57,149 nt of DNA. Source: Nitrospirota bacterium (lineage in GTDB: Bacteria; Nitrospirota; Leptospirillia; Leptospirillales; Leptospirillaceae). The stretch is taken from positions 1-57,149 of the forward strand of contig JAMCWM010000009.1 in assembly GCA_023481175.1 (NCBI GenBank), written 5' to 3'. Of this stretch, positions 1 to 7,514 are shown piece by piece (the stretch's first letter is position 1; the number at the start of each line of letters is the position of its first letter). The notes beneath the pieces are model-generated. The model had not been told where the DNA came from, did not search any database, and saw only the letters and a list, made by a program, of their open reading frames with translations. A program made the position numbers and the translations under genes.

Positions 1-1
1 T

Positions 2-121
2 GCCTATCGCTTCAACCGGCGCTTCAAGCTCAAGACCCTGCCTGTGCGGCTCCTTGCAGCTGCCCTTGGAACAGGGCCCCGTCCTGAGCGCTGGCTTCGC
101 TTGGCGGAACAATCGTGCTAA
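2..121 (+). pseudogene. IS1595-family transposase, C-terminal fragment
   Basis: The frame starting at base 2 is open from the window edge to a TAA at 119-121. It encodes 39 residues including AYRFNRRFKLKTLPVRLL, then a short tail ending in AEQSC. The YRFNRRF-(D/K)L core is the usual last stretch of IS1595 (ISXO2-like DDE) transposases. The catalytic part lies left of the window, so it cannot be judged whether the copy is intact. Naming the family from 39 residues is reasonable but not certain. Confidence 0.7.
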
Positions 122-334
122 TCAGGTTAAAAGTTGATCCGGATCACTGGGAAAGCGAGGCGTTCCGGACGACGACTCGTCCTCGTCTCCGGACCATGCG
201 AAAATCCAGCATGCGTGCCGTCCGAAGCGCGATCCGGATCGCAAGTGACCCTGAATCTGACGGCATCGAGGCGGCGATCAGAACCCCATCCCGTCCCGGC
301 CTCTCTGGCGGAATCGTTCGGGAGCCTCCTTCTT

Positions 335-1147
335 TTACTCCCGCTCCTTTTCCTGGTTCGCCAGAATAATCAGACGCTCGTCGACCTTTCGTTCGAGGTC
401 GGGAAGGAGTTCCTTCACGCTCTGGTAGATCTGCGGATGAACGATGGAGTCGTATCCGTGGATAAGCCGGTTTCTGAGCCCGACCAGCTTTCCGGCTTCC
501 GGCAGATTCTCCTTGACGGCCGGGTCGATCTTCGAGGCCTTGCCCACGGCTTCGCCGATAATCTCCAAACTGCGTTCGACCGCTTGCCGCAACATTTTGT
601 CGGATTGATATTCCTCTAATGTTTTGTTTTGAAGAAATTGCCTGATATCGGCGCAAGATTCCTGAATATCCTCGAAATACTTTTTGACCGTTTTCTCCAT
701 GGGACCTCTTTTCTCGAAAACAAAGGACTCGCCGGCCGCGGGAACGTCCACCGCCTCTTTCAGGATGGATTCCCTGTACGGGGGGCAGAGATGTCGTTCG
801 TCGCTCACATCTATCCGCTTGCGGTTCAAAATAGTGGAAAGAGCCTCCTTGATTTCGAAAAGAACTCCATAATAGTCGGAGGATTCCGAGTCGAAGTCCT
901 TCGCCCTTTCCTGTCTGAAGCGCACCAGGATGTCGATGTCGCTTCCTCTTCGATGTTCTCCCCGGACCGTGGATCCGAAGACCGCCAGGCGATCGAGCCC
1001 GAACCGGTCGAAGAGGGCCGATCTGTGTCGGGAAAGGACACAAAAGATCCGTCTCGCCGCCTGTTGCTCGGCGTCGGAAGAAACGATCTTCTTGTCGACG
1101 ATGCTCGAAACCGCCAAAGTCCCCTCCTTCTTGCACAAGCATATCAT
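335..1147 (-). CDS. mntA-hepT: MntA nucleotidyltransferase fused to HepT (toxin-antitoxin in one polypeptide)
   Basis: One uninterrupted frame carries two proteins that are normally separate. Residues about 30-135 are a minimal nucleotidyltransferase (MntA antitoxin) with GS at 58-59 and the metal pair D70/D72 in GSDIDILV. Residues 150-270 are a HepT/DUF86 HEPN RNase with the R-x4-H-x-Y motif (R225, H230, Y232 in RNRLIHGY). In known pairs MntA AMPylates the Tyr of this motif to silence HepT, so here the modification could occur in cis. The annotated ATG may not be the start: AAGGAGGGG sits just before a TTG at 1117 (codon 11). An internal ATG at 700, preceded by GAGG, could also yield free HepT. 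The gene lies between two transposase fragments. The domain calls are strong; the significance of the fusion is inferred. Confidence 0.85.
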   Translation of the reverse strand: MICLCKKEGTLAVSSIVDKKIVSSDAEQQAARRIFCVLSRHRSALFDRFGLDRLAVFGSTVRGEHRRGSDIDILVRFRQERAKDFDSESSDYYGVLFEIKEALSTILNRKRIDVSDERHLCPPYRESILKEAVDVPAAGESFVFEKRGPMEKTVKKYFEDIQESCADIRQFLQNKTLEEYQSDKMLRQAVERSLEIIGEAVGKASKIDPAVKENLPEAGKLVGLRNRLIHGYDSIVHPQIYQSVKELLPDLERKVDERLIILANQEKERE

Positions 1148-1180
1148 GGAAAAAGGCTGGTTCGCTTCAATACCTGACCT

Positions 1181-1426
1181 TTACCCATATCTCCGGCGCT
1201 TGGGCACAGAAGATGCGGGAGCGGCCCGGCGCATCCTCTCCAGAATTTCCCAAAATTCGGCAATCTTCTCGAGATCCTGGAGCCCCTTCCAGAGCACTTC
1301 GGTCCCGGGTTCCCCGTCCCCCTTGCGCCCGAGAAAGCCGCCCATCTTGGTCGTCATCCGGATGCCTCCCGAAGCGTGGGCGGCGTCTCCGGGGGCAAGG
1401 GATCGGTGTTTGTTGGGGAACAACAC
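1181..1426 (-). pseudogene. IS4-family (Tn5-like) transposase, C-terminal remnant
   Basis: The frame encodes GGFLGRKGDGEPG followed by EVLWKGLQDLEKI. This is the signature of the C-terminal dimerisation region of Tn5/IS50-type IS4 transposases (GGF-x-x-RK-x-DG-x-PG ... LW-x-G-x-x-x-L). No DDE catalytic region precedes it, and the first 20 or so residues do not look like transposase. The element is therefore truncated, leaving about 75 residues. It lies just upstream of the MntA-HepT gene on the same strand. Confidence 0.55.
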
Positions 1427-1824
1427 CAGACTACCCCTTGAACTTCAGGGGCTCAAGCTCTTACTGAAGTCATCGTCACTCGGAGAGCTGAGAGCTGAAA
1501 AAGGGTCTTTGCGACTCGACCATGCCGGGTGGTGTGGCAGGGGCGCGATTTATCTCCCCTATGCCGATCCTCTCCCTCTTCCGGTCGTTCTTCCTGATCC
1601 GCTCCCCGGCCTGCAATTCGCTCTTGCCTTCGGCGTGTTCTTCCCGGTCCGGAAGGGTTCCGGACGGACCTTTCGACCCCCGGGGCCCGCTCCGAACTCC
1701 CTCGGGCCCTTCTCTCCTGGCGTGCGGAAGTCCGGTTCCACGACGGCCGTGCGTTTGATGTCGGCGGGAAAGGATATGCTCGGCTTCCAAGGAGGTATGA
1801 CCTCGCTATTCGCAAAGCTTTCGG
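1427..1824. other. Gene-free stretch between transposase remnant and HTH gene
   Basis: Several frames are open here on both strands. None shows a recognisable motif, a ribosome binding site or continuity with the Tn5-like fragment. The stretch is G+C-rich with purine-rich and pyrimidine-rich runs. It may be decayed insertion-sequence DNA. Nothing specific can be supported. Confidence 0.4.
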
Positions 1825-2316
1825 TTATTCCAGATTTTCGGATCCCTGACTTCCAGACTGCGGGAGAGGCGGCTCCTCGCCGGCATAGCGGAACCACCCC
1901 CGCCGCTCGGAGACGATCAGGGGTCGTCTCCTTATCAAAGCGACCCGGATGGCGTTCTTGAGGTCCCGGGAGGGCGCCACGTCCGGACGCCCCTCCATCG
2001 CCCGAAACAGCTCATCGAGGCTCATCGCTTCCCCGCGCTCCCGAAGAAGGGCCAGGGCCACTTCTCCCACCGGAATGAGTCCGTCTTTTTTGTTGTCCGG
2101 AGGGATCCCCGGGCCAGACGGGCCGGTGGGGGAAGGGGGAGCGGGGGGAGGAGCGGCGGGGGTCGGGTTGCGGGGGACCTCCTGGACGTTTTCATCCTCC
2201 AAAAGCGCCTCGAGGCGCCGGACGATCTCGCCAATCGTCCGCATCTCCGATGCCAGCCGCTCGAGCTCCATACGGGAGCGCCCCAGAAATTCCTGCGCCC
2301 TCAACCGGTAGTCCAT
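1825..2316 (-). CDS. Coiled-coil protein with C-terminal HARE-HTH-like winged helix
   Basis: A 163-residue protein in three parts. Residues 1-45 form an amphipathic, probably coiled-coil helix rich in Leu, Glu and Arg. Residues 46-80 are a Pro/Gly linker. Residues 82-150 (GEVALALLRERGEAMSLDEL through ALIRRRPLIVSERRGWFRY) resemble the HARE-HTH fold, a winged helix found in RNA polymerase delta subunits and next to restriction or chromatin enzymes. AGGAGG lies 5 bases before the ATG, supporting this start. No partner gene is visible; the neighbour downstream is transposase debris. A DNA- or polymerase-binding role is inferred from the fold only. Confidence 0.6.
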   Translation of the reverse strand: MDYRLRAQEFLGRSRMELERLASEMRTIGEIVRRLEALLEDENVQEVPRNPTPAAPPPAPPSPTGPSGPGIPPDNKKDGLIPVGEVALALLRERGEAMSLDELFRAMEGRPDVAPSRDLKNAIRVALIRRRPLIVSERRGWFRYAGEEPPLPQSGSQGSENLE

Positions 2317-2643
2317 CGGATTCCTCCTGATATCGTACGTACTGTTATTGCTGTACTAATGGACGTTCGTTCGATATGAAATTCGAGCAAAATCATAACA
2401 TACGGATACGTTTTTTTGAAGAAAAGCCGATCCTTGCCCTTTAAAATAAGGTGCAAATAAATATAGTCATCGCAATGTGAAATCTGACTGAAGGTTTTTT
2501 TTGTTTATTAATAAAATTTAAGAATTTAAATTTTTACACATCCTCAAATCCTCATCATATTTTCTTCGGTTTTCCGGGAGATTTTTCCTGAAACTGGATT
2601 GCCGATTCCCTCTGGGGTAAAGTGGAGAAAAAGGAGTCGGGGG
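2317..2643. promoter_or_regulatory. AT-rich divergent intergenic region
   Basis: This gap separates the minus-strand HTH gene from plus-strand hemW. It is far richer in A+T than its surroundings, mostly at 2380-2580 with runs of T and A. It contains GTACGTAC at 2335-2342. It most likely holds the promoters of both genes, but no hexamer pair stands out clearly enough to mark. Confidence 0.4.
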
Positions 2644-3855
2644 GTGAGGACAAATCAGATGAATTTCCGTACGGATTCGGGAGAGACCCGGACGTTGCGA
2701 CCGCCGGGAACGGCGGTCTATGTGCAGGTTCCCTTCTGTCCCGAGCGGTGCGATTACTGTTCCATTCCTGTCTCGGCCTCCCGCTCGCTGACCGGGGACT
2801 ATCTCGACGCCCTGGCGCGGGAGGTCGACCGGGTCCGGCCCTTTCTTTCCTCCCGTCCTCCGGTCTCCCTCTATGTGGGAGGCGGTTCTCCGACCTCCTT
2901 GCCGGTCGAGGACTTCGATCGTCTTCTCTCTATTCTTTCCACAGTTTTTCCACAAGGGGGGGAGGTCACCTTCGAGAGCCGTCCCGAGGCTCTGACGAAG
3001 GAGATCGTCGATCGGCTCCGGACGATCCGGTCCCTTCGCCTCTCCCTGGGGGTCGAGTCGCTGGGAAAGGCGTCGATGGCGCTTCTCGGACGGAGGTCGG
3101 AGGATCTCTCGCCCGTTCTTCTGCTGGAAGACCTCCGCCCCCGCCTCGAGGCCTCCCTCTCCATGGACTTCATCTGCACGGGAGAGGACTTCGACTCCGA
3201 AGGCTTTCTCGAGGTGGCGGAGGCGCTGTTCCTCCGGGGCCTCGACCACCTCTCCGTCTATCCCCTGGTGATCGAAGAGAGGACGGTGCTCTCCCTTCGC
3301 AAGGAGCAGGGGAGAACCGGGGAAAGTCTGGAGGAGGCGGCGGCGGAAAACTGGCGGCGGGTCTGTTCGGGTCTCGTGCGCCAGGGATGGTTCCGCTACG
3401 AGGTCTCGAATTTTGCCAGGGATCCGGGGCGGGTCTGCCGCCACAACCTCCATGTCTGGCAGGGAGGCGACTACCTGGGGCTGGGCCCGGGGGCCCATCA
3501 GAAGACTGGAATCGTACGATACGAGAACGTACTATCAATTGTAGATTACGTACGAATGTCGGGCGCCGGGAACCGGCATCCGACTGGCCACAGGGAGGTT
3601 CTCCTTCCTGAAGAGGAAGAAATAGAGCACCTTTATACGAATCTGAGGCTCTTCTCCGGCGTATCCGTACGATGGCTTCTTTCTCGTACGGAATCGGGAA
3701 AGGCGCAGGAAGCCATCGATGAGTTCGTACGAAGTGGCCTTGCCAGAATCGACAGTACGGATACGGAGTCGTTTGTCCTGACCGGAGAGGGTCTTTGCGT
3801 GCTCGATGCGATCGCTTCCCGCTTTTTCGCCCTTTTCCCGGGATCCGGGGAATGA
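2644..3855 (+). CDS. hemW: HemW-like radical SAM protein (haem chaperone family)
   Basis: Residues 30-45 carry the radical SAM cluster motif C-x3-C-x2-C in VPFCPERCDYCSI. Next come YVGGGSPTSL (GGGTP-type motif), SLGVESLG and HNLHVWQGGDYLGLGPGAH, which are hallmarks of HemW. The fourth Cys that marks HemN coproporphyrinogen dehydrogenase is absent, as in HemW, so haem handling is a better guess than porphyrinogen oxidation. The GTG at 2644 is chosen as start because AAGGAG lies 6 bases upstream; an ATG at 2599 has no such site. The last 350 bases are unlike the rest: Val-Arg pairs are written GTACGA or GTACGG instead of GTCCGG, giving a cluster of CGTACG sites. The gene is convergent with the glycosyltransferase to its right. 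Confidence 0.85.
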   Translation: MRTNQMNFRTDSGETRTLRPPGTAVYVQVPFCPERCDYCSIPVSASRSLTGDYLDALAREVDRVRPFLSSRPPVSLYVGGGSPTSLPVEDFDRLLSILSTVFPQGGEVTFESRPEALTKEIVDRLRTIRSLRLSLGVESLGKASMALLGRRSEDLSPVLLLEDLRPRLEASLSMDFICTGEDFDSEGFLEVAEALFLRGLDHLSVYPLVIEERTVLSLRKEQGRTGESLEEAAAENWRRVCSGLVRQGWFRYEVSNFARDPGRVCRHNLHVWQGGDYLGLGPGAHQKTGIVRYENVLSIVDYVRMSGAGNRHPTGHREVLLPEEEEIEHLYTNLRLFSGVSVRWLLSRTESGKAQEAIDEFVRSGLARIDSTDTESFVLTGEGLCVLDAIASRFFALFPGSGE

Positions 3856-3883
3856 CGGGAAGGGTCCGGAGGGTCTTGGTCCC

Positions 3884-4666
3884 CTACGGGTTTCCGTCCG
3901 GACGGGGAGTGTCGGGGTAGTACAGGTAGAGGTATTTGAGGAAGGTGTAGTAGGAGTACAGGATCGCCAGGAAGAGCCCCTCCCGTCCGTCGAGAAATCC
4001 CGCCCGCACCACATACATCTTGACCGCCATTCCGGCCGGATGCGTCAGGAGCCTCCAAAGGGACGGCTTCTTCCCCTTCGCCTGCATCTCCCGGGCCGCA
4101 AGTTTGGCATACTTCGTGGATTTGGAGAGAAAGCTGTCCAGGGTACGGTAGGTGAAATGGTCAAGATGGCCGGAAAGCCGTCCGATTTCCCCCGCGACGA
4201 GGATCCGCCCATGGACCTTCCGGCGCTCCATCATCCCCGCATCCTTCCGGAAGAGGCGGACGAGGGGATCGGGAGCCCATCCGCTATGGCGGATGGGTTT
4301 CCCGAGGAAGTAGTTCAGGCGGTCCAGGGAAAATCCCCGGTATTTCGCGAGAAGGGCCGGATCGTCGAAGGTATCCCGGATCGACCGCAGAAGCTCCGGG
4401 GAAAGCCGCTCGTCGGCGTCCAGGTTCAGGATCCACTCCTGTGAGGCCAGGGCGAAGAGACGGTTGTGCTGGGAGCCGAAATCGTCGAAGGGGTGCACAT
4501 GAAATCTGGCCCCCGCGGCCTCGGCGATCTCCCGGGTCCGGTCGGTGCTTCCGGAGTCGAGAATGACGATTTCTCCGGCCAGATCGCCAAGGGAGGCGAG
4601 GCATCCGGGAAGGTTTTCCTCTTCGTTCAGGGTGAGGATGCAGACGGAGAGGGGACGGGCCATCAC
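3884..4666 (-). CDS. Family 2 glycosyltransferase (LPS core, WaaE/KdtX type)
   Basis: A 260-residue GT-A enzyme. The N-terminus LSVCILTLNEEENLPGCL is the nucleotide-sugar strand. It is followed by VILDSGSTDRT, the DxD-like NLDADERLSP and a C-terminal amphipathic helical part. This arrangement and length match the glucosyl- or heptosyltransferase-like enzymes (WaaE/KdtX) that add sugars to the inner core of lipopolysaccharide on the cytoplasmic face. The donor and acceptor cannot be read from the sequence. It stands alone, with its 3' end 28 bases from the end of hemW on the other strand. Confidence 0.8.
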   Translation of the reverse strand: MMARPLSVCILTLNEEENLPGCLASLGDLAGEIVILDSGSTDRTREIAEAAGARFHVHPFDDFGSQHNRLFALASQEWILNLDADERLSPELLRSIRDTFDDPALLAKYRGFSLDRLNYFLGKPIRHSGWAPDPLVRLFRKDAGMMERRKVHGRILVAGEIGRLSGHLDHFTYRTLDSFLSKSTKYAKLAAREMQAKGKKPSLWRLLTHPAGMAVKMYVVRAGFLDGREGLFLAILYSYYTFLKYLYLYYPDTPRPDGNP

Positions 4667-4875
4667 CGGGATCCTGAAGGGAGAAAGGAAGTCTTTGTCG
4701 GTCCTTTGATCATGTGCCCTCTTCTGATGGCGGATCCCCCCCCGTCACCGGGGAAGGATGACGGCGACAGGAGGATGAACACTCCCCCCTAAGCTGACGC
4801 TGGTGTGTGTATTTCCCGGACCACTTCTCCTTGCTCCAATCGTTCGGCCCAGGTTTTCAGAGCCTGATTCCGACG
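4667..4875. other. Short gap, nothing recognised
   Basis: The bases between the glycosyltransferase start and the end of hicB contain no supported reading frame. The right part must carry the glycosyltransferase promoter, but no clear hexamers were found. Confidence 0.3.
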
Positions 4876-5235
4876 CTACGAATGGCCTCTTCCTTTGTCC
4901 TTCCATAGGCCATGACTTCCGACACGAATTTTCGCAATCCATCGCCCGCCCGTTTCCTGTCCCTGTTCCAGATAATTCCTCCCGGATTTATCTTTTTTTC
5001 TCAATGATGCGATGAAGGATGAGTGAAAAGAGAGGGCGGGCGGGTTAGGGAGGGAGACTGGACGGCCCATTTCCTTGGCCGCTTCAAGCCAGAGCCCGAT
5101 GGCTGTTTCGACCTCTCGGAGAGCCGCATCGCGGGTTTCTCCCCATGCGGAACATCCTTCAAGTTCATGGACGATGGCGATAAAACCCTTGTCCTCCTCG
5201 CTCCAGAAGACTTCCAGCGTAGAGTGGTCTTTCAG
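4876..5235 (-). CDS. hicB: HicB-type antitoxin
   Basis: The frame encodes LKDHSTLEVFWSEEDKGF, then ELEGCSAWGETRDAALREV and ETAIGLWLEAAKEMG. This is the partial RNase H-like fold of HicB antitoxins. No ATG precedes the domain in frame, and an in-frame stop lies at 5254-5256. The best start is CTG at 5233-5235, which overlaps the hicA stop (CTGA) and follows GGGAG by 6 bases. After residue 70 the sequence no longer looks like HicB and runs to a stop at 4876 as a basic tail, so the C-terminus may be altered. It is the last gene of the hipB-hipA-hicA-hicB chain. Confidence 0.75.
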   Translation of the reverse strand: MKDHSTLEVFWSEEDKGFIAIVHELEGCSAWGETRDAALREVETAIGLWLEAAKEMGRPVSLPNPPALSFHSSFIASLRKKDKSGRNYLEQGQETGGRWIAKIRVGSHGLWKDKGRGHS

Positions 5236-5476
5236 GATAGGCTCCCAAATTTTTCAATCATCTTAATCAGTTGTCTCGCCTGGTATGCTGGAATACTGCC
5301 ACTCCGGTTCTGAAATTTCAAGATATCCTTGGTGTCGTTTCGACCGAAAACGACATGGGATCCCTTTCCGCCTTTTCTTCGAACCCCAAGGGCATGGCCG
5401 CCGTACAAGCCTCCTCGAAGCGAACATCGAGAGAGTTTTTTCGGATCGATTCCAGGAGCTTTCCGAGTTTGCTCAC
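5232..5476 (-). pseudogene. hicA: HicA-type mRNA interferase toxin, frameshifted
   Basis: Two frames together spell a complete HicA. The first starts at GTG 5474-5476 (VSKLGKLLESIRKN then DVRFEEACTAAMPLGFE). The second continues KGGKGSHVVFGRNDTKDILK, then FQNRSGSIPAYQARQLIKMI, ending at TGA 5232-5234. The active-site His is in GSH. The frames are joined at an A-run (T4 on the plus strand, 5373-5376). One A too few, or a -1 slip in GAAAAGG, restores GFE-E-KGGKGSH. The GTG overlaps the hipA stop (GTGA), so translation is coupled to hipA. It is either a broken toxin or one made only by frameshifting; breakage is the simpler reading. Confidence 0.8.
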
Positions 5477-6699
5477 TTCACTCGCGATCCCTTCATTTTG
5501 AGAGGGAGATCGGATATCTCAAAGGCTTTTTCCATCCGGGTTATCTCTCTCGCCTCCAACCCAATCTCCTTCGCCATCTGTTTCCACCCAGAAACACTTT
5601 CACGAATGCGCTCCAAATCGTTTTTGGCCTCGCTATCCCTTCCGTATCGAAAATAAGGGGCAAGAGCCAGGCATAATTCAAGATCCGGGACGTTTGTCTT
5701 GCCATCGAACGAGAGAGCATGGGCTCGCTTCTCAAGACGGGTTGGATTTAAGTCGTAGGCCGGAGAAAGCACCCATCCCTTTGTTGTCCGCAAAAAACCA
5801 TGGTTCCGCAAGTGATCATCCGTATTGCCGGTCAGGACGTTGAACACCATCCTTTTCCAAAGTTGTTTGGCATCTTCGCCCGGATTTGCGGATTTCACCG
5901 TCATCGCATCGACGATTCCGATATAACTTCCAAGGTTCGCACTCTGTTCGTCACGACCAAGCATCGTCATGGCCGACATGAAGTGTATCCGGTCTCCGCC
6001 CTCCGTCCTGTCGAAGCGCCTGACCAGAAGGACGGGACTTCTTTCGGAAATAATGATCACTTTGAATTCAGGCGTTTTTATTCCGACAGTCCCGGCCATC
6101 TTCAACATCATGGCCTCCCATAGAGCCATTCTCCGTGAATCTCCCTGAGAAGGGAACTTGGCAATCCACATCGCACCGCCGTCCTGAACAATCGCCTTCG
6201 GTCTGGCCCCGCCAAGGGACGCTCCGGGATCAAGAAGCATCCGGAGGTCTTCCGATGTCTCGGCATCCTCTTCAACCCTCCGGATCGCCTCCATCAATTC
6301 TGAAATCATAACGAATTTCGGGATATTCGCATGTGGCGACAAATAATTTTCCGGGTCGCTCGCCAGGCTGATCCGAATCGCTCCCAACCTCATGGAATCG
6401 CTGACTCCGATCATGGGCCCGATGTCCGAAATGTAACCGGACTTCGCTCTTTCCTGCAAAAGACGCCCCCAACGATCGGGGGAAATGTCCTGAAAGGCCC
6501 CCGGCAAGCGAGAGTCCCTGAAAGAAAATCCCTTCACGAGGGGAAGCATCGGATCGATCTCAAAGCCTAAAGGATGTTCAATCCAGGCGTTATCGTACTG
6601 AAATCTGGTGAAATCCTTTCCCCGATTTTCGAAAACAGCGAGTGTCCCAACGGGGATGGTCTTCCCCTCAATTTCAATGCCGATGAAATAATCAGGCAT
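5473..6699 (-). CDS. hipA: HipA-family serine/threonine kinase toxin
   Basis: A 408-residue protein of normal HipA length. The N-terminal subdomain is followed by the phosphate loop ASLGGARPKA, the catalytic loop NTDDHLRNHGF and the metal-binding LSPAYDLNP. All key residues appear present, so the kinase should be active. HipA kinases phosphorylate translation factors or aminoacyl-tRNA synthetases and are held in check by HipB; the target here is unknown. Its ATG lies inside the 3' end of hipB (8-base overlap), and its TGA overlaps the GTG of hicA. The whole group would be made from one message started upstream of hipB. Confidence 0.92.
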   Translation of the reverse strand: MPDYFIGIEIEGKTIPVGTLAVFENRGKDFTRFQYDNAWIEHPLGFEIDPMLPLVKGFSFRDSRLPGAFQDISPDRWGRLLQERAKSGYISDIGPMIGVSDSMRLGAIRISLASDPENYLSPHANIPKFVMISELMEAIRRVEEDAETSEDLRMLLDPGASLGGARPKAIVQDGGAMWIAKFPSQGDSRRMALWEAMMLKMAGTVGIKTPEFKVIIISERSPVLLVRRFDRTEGGDRIHFMSAMTMLGRDEQSANLGSYIGIVDAMTVKSANPGEDAKQLWKRMVFNVLTGNTDDHLRNHGFLRTTKGWVLSPAYDLNPTRLEKRAHALSFDGKTNVPDLELCLALAPYFRYGRDSEAKNDLERIRESVSGWKQMAKEIGLEAREITRMEKAFEISDLPLKMKGSRVK

Positions 6700-7024
6700 C
6701 GGACGACCCCATCGCCTTTTTTCCGGAACGTGGAAGACGGATCCTCTTCGGAAGAGATTCTTCCATCATATCGAGACCCAAGGGATCCTTCGTGCGATCG
6801 ACCAGCATTTCAAGATCCTCGATCTTTCCAAGAACCATGATCGCCATCGCATACGCTCCCATGTTGACATTGGGATCCCCTTTCTCGATCCGGCTCAGAG
6901 TGACCCGAGTCACCCCCATCCGTTCAGCCATCAATGTCGTCGGAATACGGCGGCGTTTACGGGCATCCCCGATATCCTGTCCAAGTTTTCTCAAGGCATT
7001 CTCAATGCGAAACGACTTCACCAT
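6692..7024 (-). CDS. hipB: HipB-like XRE-family antitoxin and repressor
   Basis: The start is placed at the ATG at 7024 because GGAGG lies 7 bases upstream; the frame is open further but without such a site. The 110-residue product has a Cro/C1 helix-turn-helix (LGQDIGDARKRRRIPTTLMA, then ERMGVTRVTLSRIEKGDPNV). Its tail is typical of HipB proteins that bind their HipA kinase. It should repress the promoter at 7059-7086. It is the first gene of the four-gene toxin-antitoxin chain. Confidence 0.88.
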   Translation of the reverse strand: MVKSFRIENALRKLGQDIGDARKRRRIPTTLMAERMGVTRVTLSRIEKGDPNVNMGAYAMAIMVLGKIEDLEMLVDRTKDPLGLDMMEESLPKRIRLPRSGKKAMGSSDA

Positions 7025-7058
7025 AATGAATCCTCCGATATTCAATATATGTATATAG

Positions 7059-7086
7059 TGTATATTTAAGAATTCATTATTGTCAA
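7059..7086 (-). promoter_or_regulatory. Promoter of hipB-hipA-hicA-hicB
   Basis: On the minus strand TTGACA (7081-7086) and TATACA (7059-7064) are separated by 16 bases, a near-consensus housekeeping promoter 35 bases before the hipB start. The region from -10 to the ribosome site is a run of alternating TATA/ATAT with partial dyad symmetry. That is a plausible operator for the HipB repressor, though the exact half-sites cannot be fixed by eye. Confidence 0.7.
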
Positions 7087-7439
7087 TATCGCCGGCGATC
7101 AAGGGGAGAATGTCCGGGATGCCTTTCATGAAATCCTTGGAGGGGTCTCTTTATGGACGATCTTGCGTTCCGGTGGGGAGAGAAAACAGATTCGACGTGC
7201 TCCGGGCCCGGATCCTGTTCGTCCGCCACGAAGCCCATCGGATGAACCCGTTCCGGAGAGCAAGTCTTTGGAAAACCGGCTCTTTCTGACGGGGGACTTG
7301 ATGACGGCAGGCATCAACTGAATTCGAACCCGAGGACATCGCTCTTGGAGTGGATGGATCAACACTTCTGGCCCTGATCGAAAATGAAGAGCTCTGAACC
7401 CAGATCAATCAGAGAATCCGGATACCCTTTTATTGTCCA
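7087..7439. other. Gap between hipB promoter and IS200 element
   Basis: Short frames exist on both strands but none has a recognisable motif or a convincing start. It may be the remains of whatever gene the IS200 element landed next to. Nothing specific is supported. Confidence 0.3.
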
Positions 7440-7456
7440 TACACAAGGTTAAAACC

Positions 7457-7472
7457 ACCGGCTTTAGCCGGT
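7457..7472 (+). repeat. Left-end hairpin of IS200 element
   Basis: A perfect 6-bp stem ACCGGC/GCCGGT closes a TTTA tetraloop. It is placed where the TnpA recognition hairpin of a left end is expected, 43 bases before the tnpA start. Confidence 0.7.
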
Positions 7473-7514
7473 CAGCTTTAGCTACTATACTATGCTGCAA
7501 GAGGGAGGTGCAGC

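Noticed and set aside
1559-1897. Minus-strand frame of 112 codons after the HTH gene
   Set aside because: It overlaps the HTH gene in another frame and shows only Arg/Gly/Pro-rich shadow composition.
2644-3855. Loss of the fourth cluster Cys as a defect in the radical SAM protein
   Set aside because: HemW proteins normally have only C-x3-C-x2-C; the extra Cys belongs to HemN.
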